Assembly: GCA_037142875.1 (NCBI GenBank) | Contig: JBAWZV010000002.1 | Span: 1 to 64,000 of the forward strand | Direction of reading: 5' to 3' | DNA: 64,000 bases | From: PALSA-600 sp037142875 | GTDB taxonomy: Bacteria > Actinomycetota > Thermoleophilia > Gaiellales > Gaiellaceae | Shown: one piece after another, positions 26,935-35,932 of the stretch | How positions within the stretch are numbered: the stretch's first letter is position 1 | Layout: every line of letters begins with the position of its first letter | The notes under the pieces: model-generated | The model's input: the letters and a program-made list of their open reading frames with translations, nothing else | Databases searched by the model: none | What the model was told of the DNA's origin: nothing | Program-made: the position numbers and the translations under genes

Positions 26935-28896
26935 TCAGCCCCACGCCGCAGCGTCCCACGCCGCAGCGTGATCCCACGCCGCCGCCTTGTCCCACGCTGC
27001 TGCCTTGTCCAACGTCGCGGCATCCCAGGCTGCCGCGCGGTTCCACATCGTGATGTCCCAGGCGGCTGCCTTGTCCCAGGCGGCTGCCTTGTCCCACGCC
27101 GCCGCCTTGTCCCAGGCGGCTGCCTTGTCCCATGCCGCTGCCTTGTTGGGAGCTGTCGTCACGTTCGTCGTGTCGACGAGGATGGCAGCCTGGCCGGCCC
27201 CGCTCGTCCTGGCGCTGTTGGACTTCATCCAGTCTGCCGCCGCGAGCTTCTCGTCGGCTGCGGCGTTCGCGGGCTGGTTCGCGTCGGCCCAGTACCCGGC
27301 CGCCTTGTCCCACGAGATAGCCGCCTCATCGAGGCGTTTGCTGCAGTCCTGCCAGAGGTTTGCCGCCTGGCCCGAGGACTTTGGCGTGGCGACAAGGCCG
27401 GCGGCCTTCGCGCACGAGTTCGCGGCCTCGCCGTCCTGGCTTGTCGCTGCACGTTCGGACTCAGAGGCCTGCTTGGCCGACTCGCTGCTCGACTCGGCGG
27501 CTCTGAACTCTGCCGTTCTCTCACCCGCACGACCGTAACTCGCCCACGCTAGCCCCCGATTGGCGCTTGCAGGATGAGCGGTCAGCGGCGTAGCGAGGGT
27601 GAGGTCGAGCGCGCCGGCGTCGCTACCCGCTAGGGGCCGTTCGCCCTGCGTGAGGATCCACTTGACCTGGTCGGGCGAGAGGCCAGGATGCTGGCTCAGC
27701 AGGAGCGCGGCGGCACCGGCCACCTGCGGAGCTGAGAACGACGTGCCGCTGATTCGGATGTACGTCCCGGTCGGCTCGCTCGTGACGTAGCCCGCCGGGG
27801 CGCTCCTAGCGAGCGACGAGTCGGCTGGAGCAGGTTGCCGTCCTGGGGCGACGATCTCGGGCTTCGAGATGCCGTCAAGCGTCGTTCCGAAGGACGAGAA
27901 CGAGGCGAGCGTATCGTCGCCGACTGCAGCCGTGTCGTTCGTGTCGGTTGCGCCGACCGTGATCGCGTACGGATCATTGCCGGGGGCGAACTTGGCGGAG
28001 TCAGCACCGAGATTTCCGGACGAGACGACCACGATGACACCCTGGCGCCACACCTTCTCGACGGCGGTGTCGAGGGCGTTCGCGAGATAGCTCGACGGCT
28101 GCACCTGGCTCAATGAGAGGTTCACGACCCCGATCTTCTTGTCGTGCGCGTTGCGGGCGACCCAGTCGAGGCCGGCGATGACGTCACTCGTGTAGACGCC
28201 GTCGGCGCGAGCAACGTTGATCGCGTAGATCGGTGATGCGGGGGCGATGCCAATGAACCGCCCGTCCGCACTCGCTCCGGCGGCTATCCCTGCGACCGCC
28301 GTGCCATGACCGACGGCGTCCGCGCTCTGCGTCCCGTCCTGTGCCGGGAGGGTGACCTGGACGAGACGGCCTCCGAAGTCGCCGCGTGGCGTGATACCGG
28401 TGTCGATGATCGCGATGCCGACGCCGCTCCCGGCTGCACCCTGTGACCACTGCCCTGGAGCTCCGTCGATCTGCGGGTACAGCGTTGCGAGCGCGGCACC
28501 CGAAGGCCCGACCGCGATCTCCGACCCGGACGGACCCACCGGATCGTCACCGGTGATGTACTGCACGCTCTTGTTGGCAGACATCTGAACGATCTGGTCG
28601 GCAGACACCGTGGCGCTATCGCCACTAACCGAGTCGAGGGTGTCCCGCCACGTGATGCCAGTAATCCCCTTCGGGCCTTCAAGACCCGAGCCGAACACGA
28701 GAACGTGGTACCGAAGCTGAGCGTGTGTCACGGCGCCGTCGCCGCTCGTGCCGCTCACAACGGCCTGGACGAGATCGGGGTCGACGTTGGCACCCCAGGT
28801 CGGGCCGCTGCCTGCGCCGGCCGAGCCGACCGTACCGGCTAGCGCCGCGAGCGCTGCAAAGCTGGCTACCGCGCTTGTGATGGGCCTCCGCCGCAT
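26935..28896 (-). CDS. Secreted S8 (subtilisin-like) serine protease with Trp-rich repeat tail
   Basis: 653 residues. A signal peptide (MRRR plus a hydrophobic stretch, Ala-x-Ala near residue 28) leads to a propeptide, then the subtilase domain: Asp165 in IAIIDTG, His197 in GHGTAVAG, oxyanion Asn in SSGNLG and Ser386 in ISGTSFSAP. After ~450 comes an Ala/Ser-rich region with two Cys, then residues 585-653 are repeats of KAAAWD. Ala/Trp repeats could anchor the enzyme in the wall or pack as a solenoid (inference). The HD-GYP gene follows after 7 bases. Confidence 0.92.
   Translation of the reverse strand: MRRRPITSAVASFAALAALAGTVGSAGAGSGPTWGANVDPDLVQAVVSGTSGDGAVTHAQLRYHVLVFGSGLEGPKGITGITWRDTLDSVSGDSATVSADQIVQMSANKSVQYITGDDPVGPSGSEIAVGPSGAALATLYPQIDGAPGQWSQGAAGSGVGIAIIDTGITPRGDFGGRLVQVTLPAQDGTQSADAVGHGTAVAGIAAGASADGRFIGIAPASPIYAINVARADGVYTSDVIAGLDWVARNAHDKKIGVVNLSLSQVQPSSYLANALDTAVEKVWRQGVIVVVSSGNLGADSAKFAPGNDPYAITVGATDTNDTAAVGDDTLASFSSFGTTLDGISKPEIVAPGRQPAPADSSLARSAPAGYVTSEPTGTYIRISGTSFSAPQVAGAAALLLSQHPGLSPDQVKWILTQGERPLAGSDAGALDLTLATPLTAHPASANRGLAWASYGRAGERTAEFRAAESSSESAKQASESERAATSQDGEAANSCAKAAGLVATPKSSGQAANLWQDCSKRLDEAAISWDKAAGYWADANQPANAAADEKLAAADWMKSNSARTSGAGQAAILVDTTNVTTAPNKAAAWDKAAAWDKAAAWDKAAAWDKAAAWDITMWNRAAAWDAATLDKAAAWDKAAAWDHAAAWDAAAWG
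26938..27144 (-). repeat. 18-bp tandem repeats coding KAAAWD
   Basis: The 3' end of the subtilase gene holds about nine to eleven copies of an 18-bp unit, perfect or nearly so around 27056-27144 and more diverged (RAAAWD, HAAAWD, AATLD) downstream. Synonymous changes between copies show it is maintained at protein level. Confidence 0.85.
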
Positions 28897-29061
28897 GCCT
28901 ATTTCTCGCTGCGTCTCGGCTCAGCCGCAACACCCAAAAAGGTGATCTTGGGATGGCGACTCGCCCGTTGACATCACGCGGCGCGTCTACCACCCGGCAA
29001 ACCTCCTGCAAAAACGCAGTTTCTGTCTGACCGCGTACTTCACCGTATGCTTGGCACTCGA
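28897..29061. other. Divergent intergenic region, subtilase / RNase J
   Basis: 165 bases between divergent genes. It holds a plus-strand -10 box TATGCT (29046-29051) 10 bases before the RNase J ATG, and a short CTGC/GCAG hairpin with an A-rich loop (29007-29020). I see no recognised riboswitch core. Confidence 0.4.
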
Positions 29062-30705
29062 ATGAGTGATCAGACCCTCCGCGTGATTCCGCTCGGCGGA
29101 CTCGGTGAGGTCGGCAAGAACATGACCGTCTTCGAGAACGCCGGGGAGACGCTCGTTGTTGATGCGGGCCTCGCGTTTCCACGCGACGAGCATCTCGGCG
29201 TCGACCTCGTGCTGCCGGACTTCGGGTACCTGAGCGACACCGAGGTGATCGCCGTCGCGTTGACCCATGCGCACGAGGACCACATCGGCGCACTGCCCTA
29301 TCTCCTCCGCGAGGTGAAGGTCAAGCAGATCCTCGGCACGCGTCTCACGCTTGGGCTGGTGAGCTCGAAGCTCGACGAGCACGGGCTGCTGCGGGTGGCG
29401 GAGCTCAAGGAGGTCGACCCGGAGGCTGGTGTCCTGCAGGTCGGTCCGTTTGCACTCGAGTTCGTCCGCATGGCACACTCGATTCCCGATGCGGTCGGGA
29501 TCGCGATCTCCACCGGCGCCGGCCTCGTCTTCCACACGGGCGACTGGAAGCTCGATCACACGCCCGTCGACGGGCTGCGAACCGATGTCGGCAAGCTCGC
29601 CGAGCTCGGCAACCGCGGCGTCGACCTCCTGCTCGGGGACTCGACGAACGCAGAGCGCTCGGGGTTCACGAAGTCGGAGCGCGTTGTCGGAGAGGCGTTC
29701 CGCCAGATCATTCCGGTGCGCCAGGGCCGCGTGCTCGTCTCGTCATTCGCGTCGAACATCCATCGGATGCAGCAGGCCATCGACGTCGCAGTCGAGTCCG
29801 GCCGGAAGGTCAGCGTGATCGGGCGCTCGATGCGGAAGAACCTGAACATCGCTCGGAGCCTCGGATACATCCAGGCTCCCGACAGCGTTCTCGTGCGCCC
29901 ACAGGATCTCAACAACTACGAGCCGCACGAGCAGTTGATCATCTGTACCGGTTCCCAAGGAGAGCCGCTCTCGGCCCTCACACGGATCGCCTACAACGAC
30001 CACCAGTCTGTCAGGGTCGAACGCGGCGACACCGTCATCATCTCTGCGCGCCCGGTGCCGGGTAACGAGCTTCGCGTCCACGACGCCATCAACCGGTTGA
30101 CGCGGAGCGGCGCGGAGGTGCTCCATGAGGAGAACGCCGCCGTGCACGTGTCCGGCCATGCCTGCGCAGAGGAGATGCGCACGCTTCTGAGCCTGGTCAG
30201 GCCCAAGGCTGTGATGCCGATCCACGGCGAGTACCGCATGCAGGCCGCCCACGCCAAGCTGGCGCAGGACGCAGGCGTCCCCGCCTCGTCGATCCTGATC
30301 GCCGAGAACGGCGACGTCGTCGAGTTGACGAAGACCGGCGTGAAGATCGTGGACAGGGTCGAGGCGGGAATGACGTTCGTCGACGGCCTTGGCGTCGGCG
30401 ACATCTCGGACGTCGCGCTCCGCGACCGACGGCACCTCTCCGAGGACGGCGTCCTGATCATCGTTGCGACGCTCTCGAACGGCTCGGCCTCGGCGCCCGA
30501 GCTGATCGCACGGGGCTTTGCCGAATCGGGCGATCTGCTGAAGGAGATGCGCCAAGAGGCACACGAGATCGTGCGGGGTCTCCTTGCCGACGACATCCGC
30601 GAGATCAAGCTGCTCCAGGAGCACCTGCATGACGGGATCGGCCAGCTGGTGTACGACCGCACCCGGCGCCGCCCGATGATCCTCCCGGTCGTCGTCGAGG
30701 TCTGA
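29062..30705 (+). CDS. rnj: Ribonuclease J
   Basis: 547 residues from ATG 29062; ATG 29047 is in frame but overlaps the -10 box. Metallo-beta-lactamase/beta-CASP enzyme: LRVIPLGGLGEVGKNM at the start, zinc motif THAHEDHIGALP, FHTGDWKLD, GDSTNAERSGFT, and beta-CASP SGHACAEEMRTLLSLVRPK with the MPIHGEYR motif. It has 5'-3' exonuclease and endonuclease activity in mRNA decay and rRNA maturation. It stands first in a plus-strand run with ribokinase and nucleoside hydrolase. Confidence 0.96.
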   Translation: MSDQTLRVIPLGGLGEVGKNMTVFENAGETLVVDAGLAFPRDEHLGVDLVLPDFGYLSDTEVIAVALTHAHEDHIGALPYLLREVKVKQILGTRLTLGLVSSKLDEHGLLRVAELKEVDPEAGVLQVGPFALEFVRMAHSIPDAVGIAISTGAGLVFHTGDWKLDHTPVDGLRTDVGKLAELGNRGVDLLLGDSTNAERSGFTKSERVVGEAFRQIIPVRQGRVLVSSFASNIHRMQQAIDVAVESGRKVSVIGRSMRKNLNIARSLGYIQAPDSVLVRPQDLNNYEPHEQLIICTGSQGEPLSALTRIAYNDHQSVRVERGDTVIISARPVPGNELRVHDAINRLTRSGAEVLHEENAAVHVSGHACAEEMRTLLSLVRPKAVMPIHGEYRMQAAHAKLAQDAGVPASSILIAENGDVVELTKTGVKIVDRVEAGMTFVDGLGVGDISDVALRDRRHLSEDGVLIIVATLSNGSASAPELIARGFAESGDLLKEMRQEAHEIVRGLLADDIREIKLLQEHLHDGIGQLVYDRTRRRPMILPVVVEV

Positions 30706-30738
30706 CCCGATCCGTTCACGCGGGCCCCAGGTGCTCTC

Positions 30739-31554
30739 GTGACCGTTGATCTCACCGTCGTCGGCTCGATCAATCTCGACCTGGTGGCGCGCGTTGAACG
30801 CCTGCCTCGGGTCGGTGAGACCGTCACATCACGGACGTTCGCTCGATTCCCAGGTGGGAAGGGCGCAAACCAGGCAGTGGCGGCGGCACGGCTCGGTGCG
30901 CGCGTGTGCATGATCGGAGCCGTGGGGGAAGACGCGTTTGCCGACGAGGCGCTTGCGGGACTCATTGCGGCGGGTGTCGAGATCGACGTCGAGCGCCACG
31001 GATCGACCGGCACCGCTCTGATCTTCGTCAATGACGCCGGCGACAACCAGATCGTCGTCGTTCCCGGGGCGAATGCGGCCGTGACACCGAGGGCCGTGAC
31101 CGGGGCCGTGCTCTGCCAGCTCGAAGTCGGAGACGACGTGATCGCCGCCGTTGCAGCCTCGGCGTCGTTCTTCGCGCTCAACGCGGCCCCTGCGCGTCCC
31201 GTCTCGGTTGAGCCCGATCTGCTGATCGTCAACCAGTACGAGTCCGAGGTCGTCTCCAGCACCAAGCTCGTGGCAATCACCTATGGCTCCGAGGGCGCCG
31301 CGCTCTTCGACAGTGGACGTGAGGTCGCCCGAGCGCGCGCACCTCGTGTCGATGCGATCGACGGAACGGCTGCGGGCGACGCCTTCACCGCCTGCCTTGT
31401 CGTGTCACTCCTCGAGGGGACTGCACCGGGCGACGCCCTCGAACGGGCATGCTGCGCCGGGGCGCTTGCGGCGTCCGCTCTCGGTGCCCAGCCGTCGCTG
31501 CCCACCGCAGAGGGTGTCGACCGGGAGCTCGCCGACTTCAGGAGAGCAGGCTGA
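30739..31554 (+). CDS. rbsK: Ribokinase (PfkB family)
   Basis: 271 residues, shorter than the usual ~300. It has the N-terminal VVGSINLDLVARVERLPRVG, the family signature FPGGKGANQAVAAARLG and the C-terminal anion-hole/catalytic motif as DGTAAGDAFTA (Ala for the usual first Gly of GAGD). It phosphorylates ribose (or a related sugar) with ATP. Paired with the nucleoside hydrolase, it would take ribose released from nucleosides. The missing length is in the middle lid/alpha region. Stop overlaps the next start as CTGA. Confidence 0.88.
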   Translation: MTVDLTVVGSINLDLVARVERLPRVGETVTSRTFARFPGGKGANQAVAAARLGARVCMIGAVGEDAFADEALAGLIAAGVEIDVERHGSTGTALIFVNDAGDNQIVVVPGANAAVTPRAVTGAVLCQLEVGDDVIAAVAASASFFALNAAPARPVSVEPDLLIVNQYESEVVSSTKLVAITYGSEGAALFDSGREVARARAPRVDAIDGTAAGDAFTACLVVSLLEGTAPGDALERACCAGALAASALGAQPSLPTAEGVDRELADFRRAG

Positions 31555-32483
31555 ATCCAACACCGATCATCATCGACTGCGATCCCGGTCACGACGATGC
31601 GATCGCGCTCCTGCTCGCGGTCGCGTCACCCGAGCTCGACCTCGTCGGAGTCACGACGGTCTCCGGCAACTCGACGCTCGACAAGACGACGAGCAACGCG
31701 CTACGGATCCTCGAGTTCGCTGGGAGGGACGACGTGCCCGTCGCGGCGGGCGCGCCCGGCCCGCTCGTGCGCGAGGTCGATGTTGCAGCGCACGTGCATG
31801 GTGAGAGCGGCCTCGACGGCCCCGAGCTGCCGGTGGCGGGTGGGAGTCCGGTTGATCTGCATGCCGTCGACTTCCTTGCGCGCGAGATCCGCGCTCGGGA
31901 CGGGAAGATCACGCTCGTACCGACAGGGCCGCTGACCAATATCGCCTTGCTCCTCACGCTCGCGCCCGACGCTCGGCCCGAGCGGATCGTCTTGATGGGT
32001 GGAGCGATCGGGGAGGGGAACCGAACACCAGCCGCGGAGTTCAACATCTGGGCCGATCCCGAGGCCGCCCGTCGCGTGTTCGCGAGCGGCATCGACGTCA
32101 CCATGCTCGGTCTCGATGTCACCCACCAGGCTCTCATCACCGATGCGCACGGCGAGCGGATGCGGTCGAGCGGCCGCACGGGGAGGCTCGTGGCGGAGCT
32201 GCTCGACTTCTACGGCCAGTGGCACAAGAAGACCTACGTTGAGCTCGTCGGCTCGCCGATGCACGATCCGGTCGCCGTCGCACACGTCCTTGCGCCCGGG
32301 CTTGTGGACGTGCGTCCGGCACGCGTTGACGTCGACTGCAGCTGGGACAAGGGCCGGGGGCGCACGAACGTCGACTGGCGCGGGCGCCACGACTCTGCGC
32401 CGTTCAACGCGACGGTTGGTGTCGGGATCGACACGGAGGCGTTCGCGGAGCTGCTGATCTCACGGATCGCCTCACTCGGCTAG
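31551..32483 (+). CDS. iunH: Inosine/uridine-preferring nucleoside hydrolase, CTG start
   Basis: 310 residues. The calcium-binding DCDPGHDDAIAL lies at residues ~8-19, so it must be near the start; other family features are VPTGPLTNIALLL, VLMGGAIGEGN, AEFNIWADPEAA and the late MHDP. The only in-frame standard start upstream is an ATG 102 bases inside rbsK. CTG 31551 overlaps the rbsK stop as CTGA and has AGGAGAG 5 bases upstream. It cleaves nucleosides to base and ribose; rbsK then phosphorylates the ribose. The pair sits close to a BMP-type nucleoside importer. Confidence 0.9.
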   Translation: MNPTPIIIDCDPGHDDAIALLLAVASPELDLVGVTTVSGNSTLDKTTSNALRILEFAGRDDVPVAAGAPGPLVREVDVAAHVHGESGLDGPELPVAGGSPVDLHAVDFLAREIRARDGKITLVPTGPLTNIALLLTLAPDARPERIVLMGGAIGEGNRTPAAEFNIWADPEAARRVFASGIDVTMLGLDVTHQALITDAHGERMRSSGRTGRLVAELLDFYGQWHKKTYVELVGSPMHDPVAVAHVLAPGLVDVRPARVDVDCSWDKGRGRTNVDWRGRHDSAPFNATVGVGIDTEAFAELLISRIASLG

Positions 32484-32517
32484 CAGGAGCCGCCGCACGC
32501 AGCGCGAAGTGCCCAGG

Positions 32518-34734
32518 ATGGCGCCGAGCAAGCGCACCGTGCGGGCACGCCCGAAATCCAAGGTTCCGTCGCGTGCGCAGAAGCGCCGCGGCAAGCGCGT
32601 GCGTACCCACCACGACGCGGAGTTCGCCGGCCTCGCGCTGCTCGCGTTCGGCATCTTCCTTACTTGCGTCCTCTGGTTCGGGCTCAACGGTGGCCCGGTG
32701 CCGTCGATCGTCACAGGCGCGTTTGGCTGGGCGGCGTACCTGCTCCCGGTGGTTACCGTGCCGCTTGGTGGACTGATCGTCGCGCGGAGCGCGCTCGTCT
32801 CCGTCAACCCGTTCCGTGTCGGTCTGTCGGCTGCGCTTCCAGGGCTCCTGCTCGCTCTCGGGTCGAGCCACGGCGGCTACGCGGGTCGCGGGCTCGAGTG
32901 GGTGGTCGCGCTCGGTGTCGGATCCACTGGCGCGATGATCATCGGAATCGTCCTGACCGTTGCCGGCACGCTGCTCCTCACGGGCGCCTCGCTCGGGGCG
33001 ATCCTGCGTCGATCGAGTCGGGCACTGCATACGGCAACGACGAGGGTGCGTCTAGAGCGCGCGCCCCTCCGTCGGCGCACCGTGTCCCCCCGCGAGGATC
33101 GTCAGCCGCTCCAGGTCGACGAGGACACCTACATTCCGCCGCCGAGCCTCGACCAGCCGATTGACGGAGCCCGGGAGTATCCGGATCTTGTCGCCCAGCA
33201 GCCGCCGATCCTGCTGCCGTTCCACGACCTGGAAGATGAGCCGACAGTCGAGGACGCCGACCTCTCGGGCTTCGCGACGGCCAGGGGCCCGTCCGAGTAC
33301 CGCCTGCCGGACCGGAGCCTGCTGCAGCGCTCGAAGCCCAGTAACGGGTCGAATGCCGAGGCTAACCGCCGGGTCGCAGAGGCGCTCGTGCAGTGTCTCG
33401 CAAACTTTGGGGTCGACGCAACCGTGATCGGGCAGAGCTCCGGGCCGCGCGTCACCCGCTACGAGCTGAGCCTCGCTCCCGGCACCAAGGTCGGCAAGGT
33501 CGCACAGCTGAAGGACGACCTCTCCTACGCGCTCGCAACGACCGAGATCCGCATCCTCGCGCCGATCCCGGGCAAGCAGGCGGTCGGTGTCGAGGTTCCG
33601 AACCTCAGCCCGAACCTCGTCACGCTCGGCGACATCTACGACGACCTGCCGCAGGCTGCAAGCCCCGTCTCGGTGTGGTTGGGCAAGGACATCTCCGGCG
33701 CGTCTGTCTGGGCTGACCTTGCTCGAATGCCTCACCTGCTCATCGCCGGCACGACCGGCTCGGGCAAGTCGGGCTGCATCAACACGATCCTCACGTCGAT
33801 CCTGCTGCGCGCGACCCCGGACGAGGTTCGGATGATCCTGATCGACCCGAAGCGCATCGAGCTCAACTACTACGAGTCGATCCCGCACCTGCTCACGCCC
33901 GTCGTCTCGAGCCCGAAAGAGGCAAGCGCCGTGCTTCTCAATGTCGTCACCGAGATGGAGCGGCGCTACGAGCGGCTGTCACAGGTCCGCGCCCGCAGCC
34001 TTCCGGAGGCCAACCGCGCCTTCCGCAAGCGCGGCGAGCAGGAGCTGCCGTATCTCCTCGTCGTGATCGACGAGCTCGCCGACCTGATGATGGTCAGCCC
34101 GCAGGACGTCGAGGACGCGATCATCCGCCTGGCGCAGAAGTCGCGCGCCGTCGGCATCCACCTTGTTCTCGCGACGCAGCGGCCGTCCGTGGACGTCATC
34201 ACCGGGATGATCAAGGCGAACGTGCCATCACGGATCGCCTTCGCCGTCTCGTCCCAGACCGACTCGCGTGTCATTCTCGACCAGAACGGCGCCGAGAGCC
34301 TTCTCGGCTCCGGTGACATGCTCTTCAAGCCGCTTGGGACGTCGAGGCTCCAGCGCGTCCAGGGCGCGTTCGTCACCGAGGACGAGGTCGCGTTGATCGT
34401 CGAGCAGACGCGCGTTCAGCGCGAGCAGCAGGTCGATGAGACGTTCCTGGAGCTGCCGCAGGTCTTCGCGGATGAGTCCAACCACGACGGTGAGTTCGAC
34501 CCCGACGAGGATCCGCTGCTCGATCGTGCAATCGAGATCGTCGTGACGGCCCAGACCGCCTCCGTCTCCCTCATCCAGCGTCGGCTACGGGTGGGGTACA
34601 CCCGCGCCGGCCGGCTCATCGACATGCTCGAGCGCCGCGGGATCATCTCGGCGTACGAGGGATCGAAGCCTCGCACGGTGCTCCTGCGCGAGGTCGATCT
34701 CGTGCGCGCCGCCGCCGATCCCGTCGATCTCTAG
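32518..34734 (+). CDS. ftsK: DNA translocase FtsK/SpoIIIE
   Basis: 738 residues (ATG 32518; GTG 32509 also possible). A basic N-terminus, about four transmembrane helices to residue ~170, a Pro/Asp-rich linker, the FtsK alpha domain, then the motor domain with Walker A GTTGSGKSG, Walker B LLVVIDELADLM and LATQRPSVDVITG, and the C-terminal gamma winged helix (SVSLIQRRLRVGYTRAGRLID) that reads polarity sequences. It pumps chromosome ends through the septum. Confidence 0.95.
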   Translation: MAPSKRTVRARPKSKVPSRAQKRRGKRVRTHHDAEFAGLALLAFGIFLTCVLWFGLNGGPVPSIVTGAFGWAAYLLPVVTVPLGGLIVARSALVSVNPFRVGLSAALPGLLLALGSSHGGYAGRGLEWVVALGVGSTGAMIIGIVLTVAGTLLLTGASLGAILRRSSRALHTATTRVRLERAPLRRRTVSPREDRQPLQVDEDTYIPPPSLDQPIDGAREYPDLVAQQPPILLPFHDLEDEPTVEDADLSGFATARGPSEYRLPDRSLLQRSKPSNGSNAEANRRVAEALVQCLANFGVDATVIGQSSGPRVTRYELSLAPGTKVGKVAQLKDDLSYALATTEIRILAPIPGKQAVGVEVPNLSPNLVTLGDIYDDLPQAASPVSVWLGKDISGASVWADLARMPHLLIAGTTGSGKSGCINTILTSILLRATPDEVRMILIDPKRIELNYYESIPHLLTPVVSSPKEASAVLLNVVTEMERRYERLSQVRARSLPEANRAFRKRGEQELPYLLVVIDELADLMMVSPQDVEDAIIRLAQKSRAVGIHLVLATQRPSVDVITGMIKANVPSRIAFAVSSQTDSRVILDQNGAESLLGSGDMLFKPLGTSRLQRVQGAFVTEDEVALIVEQTRVQREQQVDETFLELPQVFADESNHDGEFDPDEDPLLDRAIEIVVTAQTASVSLIQRRLRVGYTRAGRLIDMLERRGIISAYEGSKPRTVLLREVDLVRAAADPVDL

Positions 34735-34776
34735 GCGACACCCCGGCTAACCGCGCAGCACCTCCTGACGTCTCAC

Positions 34777-34805
34777 TCGACTGTGGACTATCGGCCGAGT
34801 AGCAT
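34777..34805 (+). promoter_or_regulatory. Promoter of the BMP gene
   Basis: TCGACT (34777-34782) and TAGCAT (34800-34805) with a 17-base spacer fit a sigma-70-type promoter. Start of transcription would be near 34812, leaving ~24 bases including AAGGAGGGG before the GTG at 34836. Confidence 0.55.
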
Positions 34806-34835
34806 CGGCTCAACAAGAGTCTGAAGGAGGGGTAC

Positions 34836-35852
34836 GTGAAACGTTCTTTGCTCATGGCAGCCGGGGCTTCCCTCGTGCTCGCCCTCTCGATCGTCGCTTC
34901 GGGGATGGCAACGCCGAAGGCGACCATCACTGCCGCGCTCGTGAGTGATATCGGCAAGTTCAATGACAAGGGCTTCAACCAGAACCAGCTCGCCGGTCTC
35001 AACCGGACGAAGGCTCTCGGTGTCAACGTCGTCGCTCTCCAGTCGAACTCGGTCAGCGACTACATCCCGAACATGACCTCGGCTGTCCGTCAGAAGGCCA
35101 ACATCGTCATCTCGGCCGGGTTCCTGCTCGCCGATGCGACTGCGCAGATGGCGAAGAAGTTCCCGGACACGCACTTCGCGATCACCGACTACCCCGTAGA
35201 GGCCGCGCCGTTTGCCGACGCAAAGGGCAAGGTGCTCTACAAGAACGTCGAGGGTCTGACGTACGCAGCCAACGAGTCTGGCTGCCTCGTCGGTGTGCTT
35301 GCCGCCAAGGCCGCACAGCGGGCCGGCAAGACGACCATCGGTGCCGTCGCCGGGATCAAGATCCCGCCGGTGGACATCTGGGTCGCCGGGTACAAGTACT
35401 GCGCCCAGAAGGCCGTTCCGGGCACCAACGTGCTCGTCGGCTACTCGCAGGACTTCGTGGCAACCGACAAGTGCAAGACCGTCGCTGAGAACCAGATCTC
35501 GCAGGGCGCCAAGGTGCTCTTCCAGGTCGCCGGTGGCTGCGGTCTCGGCACGCTGAAGGCTGCCGATGAGGCTGGCATCTGGGGCATCGGTGTCGACGTC
35601 GACCAGTACGCGGTCGCGGGGCACATCCTCACGAGTGCCGTCAAGCGTGTCGACAACGGCGTCTCAGATGCGATCAAGCAGGTCAAGGCGGGCAAGTTCG
35701 CTGGTGGGACAGACCTCGTCTTCAACCTGAAGAACAACGGCGTTGGGGTCGGGAAGATCAACCCGTCCGTGCCGAAGAGCGATATCGCTCTGATGAACAG
35801 CTACAAGGCGAAGATCATCGCCGGGACGCTCAAGATCCCGTCGTCGCTCTAG
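34836..35852 (+). CDS. BMP-family (PnrA-like) solute-binding protein of a nucleoside ABC transporter
   Basis: 338 residues from GTG 34836 with a strong ribosome site (AAGGAGGGG). It has a signal peptide (MKRS, hydrophobic stretch, cut near residue 25) but no lipobox Cys, unusual for a Gram-positive binding protein. Family features: ALVSDIGKFNDKGFNQNQ, ISAGFLLADATAQMAKKFPDT, NVEGLTYAANESGCLVGVLA, VFQVAGGCGLGTLKAA and IGVDVDQY. BMP proteins bind purine nucleosides. A terminator follows, so it may be made in excess over the membrane subunits. Five Cys in the mature part are notable. Confidence 0.92.
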   Translation: MKRSLLMAAGASLVLALSIVASGMATPKATITAALVSDIGKFNDKGFNQNQLAGLNRTKALGVNVVALQSNSVSDYIPNMTSAVRQKANIVISAGFLLADATAQMAKKFPDTHFAITDYPVEAAPFADAKGKVLYKNVEGLTYAANESGCLVGVLAAKAAQRAGKTTIGAVAGIKIPPVDIWVAGYKYCAQKAVPGTNVLVGYSQDFVATDKCKTVAENQISQGAKVLFQVAGGCGLGTLKAADEAGIWGIGVDVDQYAVAGHILTSAVKRVDNGVSDAIKQVKAGKFAGGTDLVFNLKNNGVGVGKINPSVPKSDIALMNSYKAKIIAGTLKIPSSL

Positions 35853-35877
35853 CAGCACCGATCGGCCTGTGAGGAAC

Positions 35878-35913
35878 GCGAGGGGCGGGCATTGAGCCCG
35901 CCCCTCGCCGTTT
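35878..35913 (+). terminator. Terminator between the binding protein and ATPase genes
   Basis: GCGAGGGGCGGGC (35878-35890) and GCCCGCCCCTCGC (35896-35908) form a perfect 13-bp stem with an ATTGA loop, followed by CGTTTCG. Confidence 0.8.
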
Positions 35914-35920
35914 CGATCGT

Positions 35921-35926
35921 TAGGAT
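35921..35926 (+). promoter_or_regulatory. -10 box TAGGAT, leaderless ABC ATPase
   Basis: TAGGAT lies 6 bases before the GTG at 35933 and directly follows the terminator, giving the rest of the transporter operon its own promoter. Confidence 0.45.
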
Positions 35927-35932
35927 CGCGCC

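Noticed and set aside
26938..27144. Non-coding minisatellite
   Set aside because: The 18-bp repeats keep the subtilase frame and differ mainly at synonymous sites.
28968..28973. TTGACA as a -35 element for RNase J
   Set aside because: No -10 box at 16-19 bases; it is 72 bases from the TATGCT box.
28897..29061. Cyclic-dinucleotide riboswitch upstream of the subtilase
   Set aside because: I looked for GEMM and ydaO cores on both strands and did not find the conserved elements.
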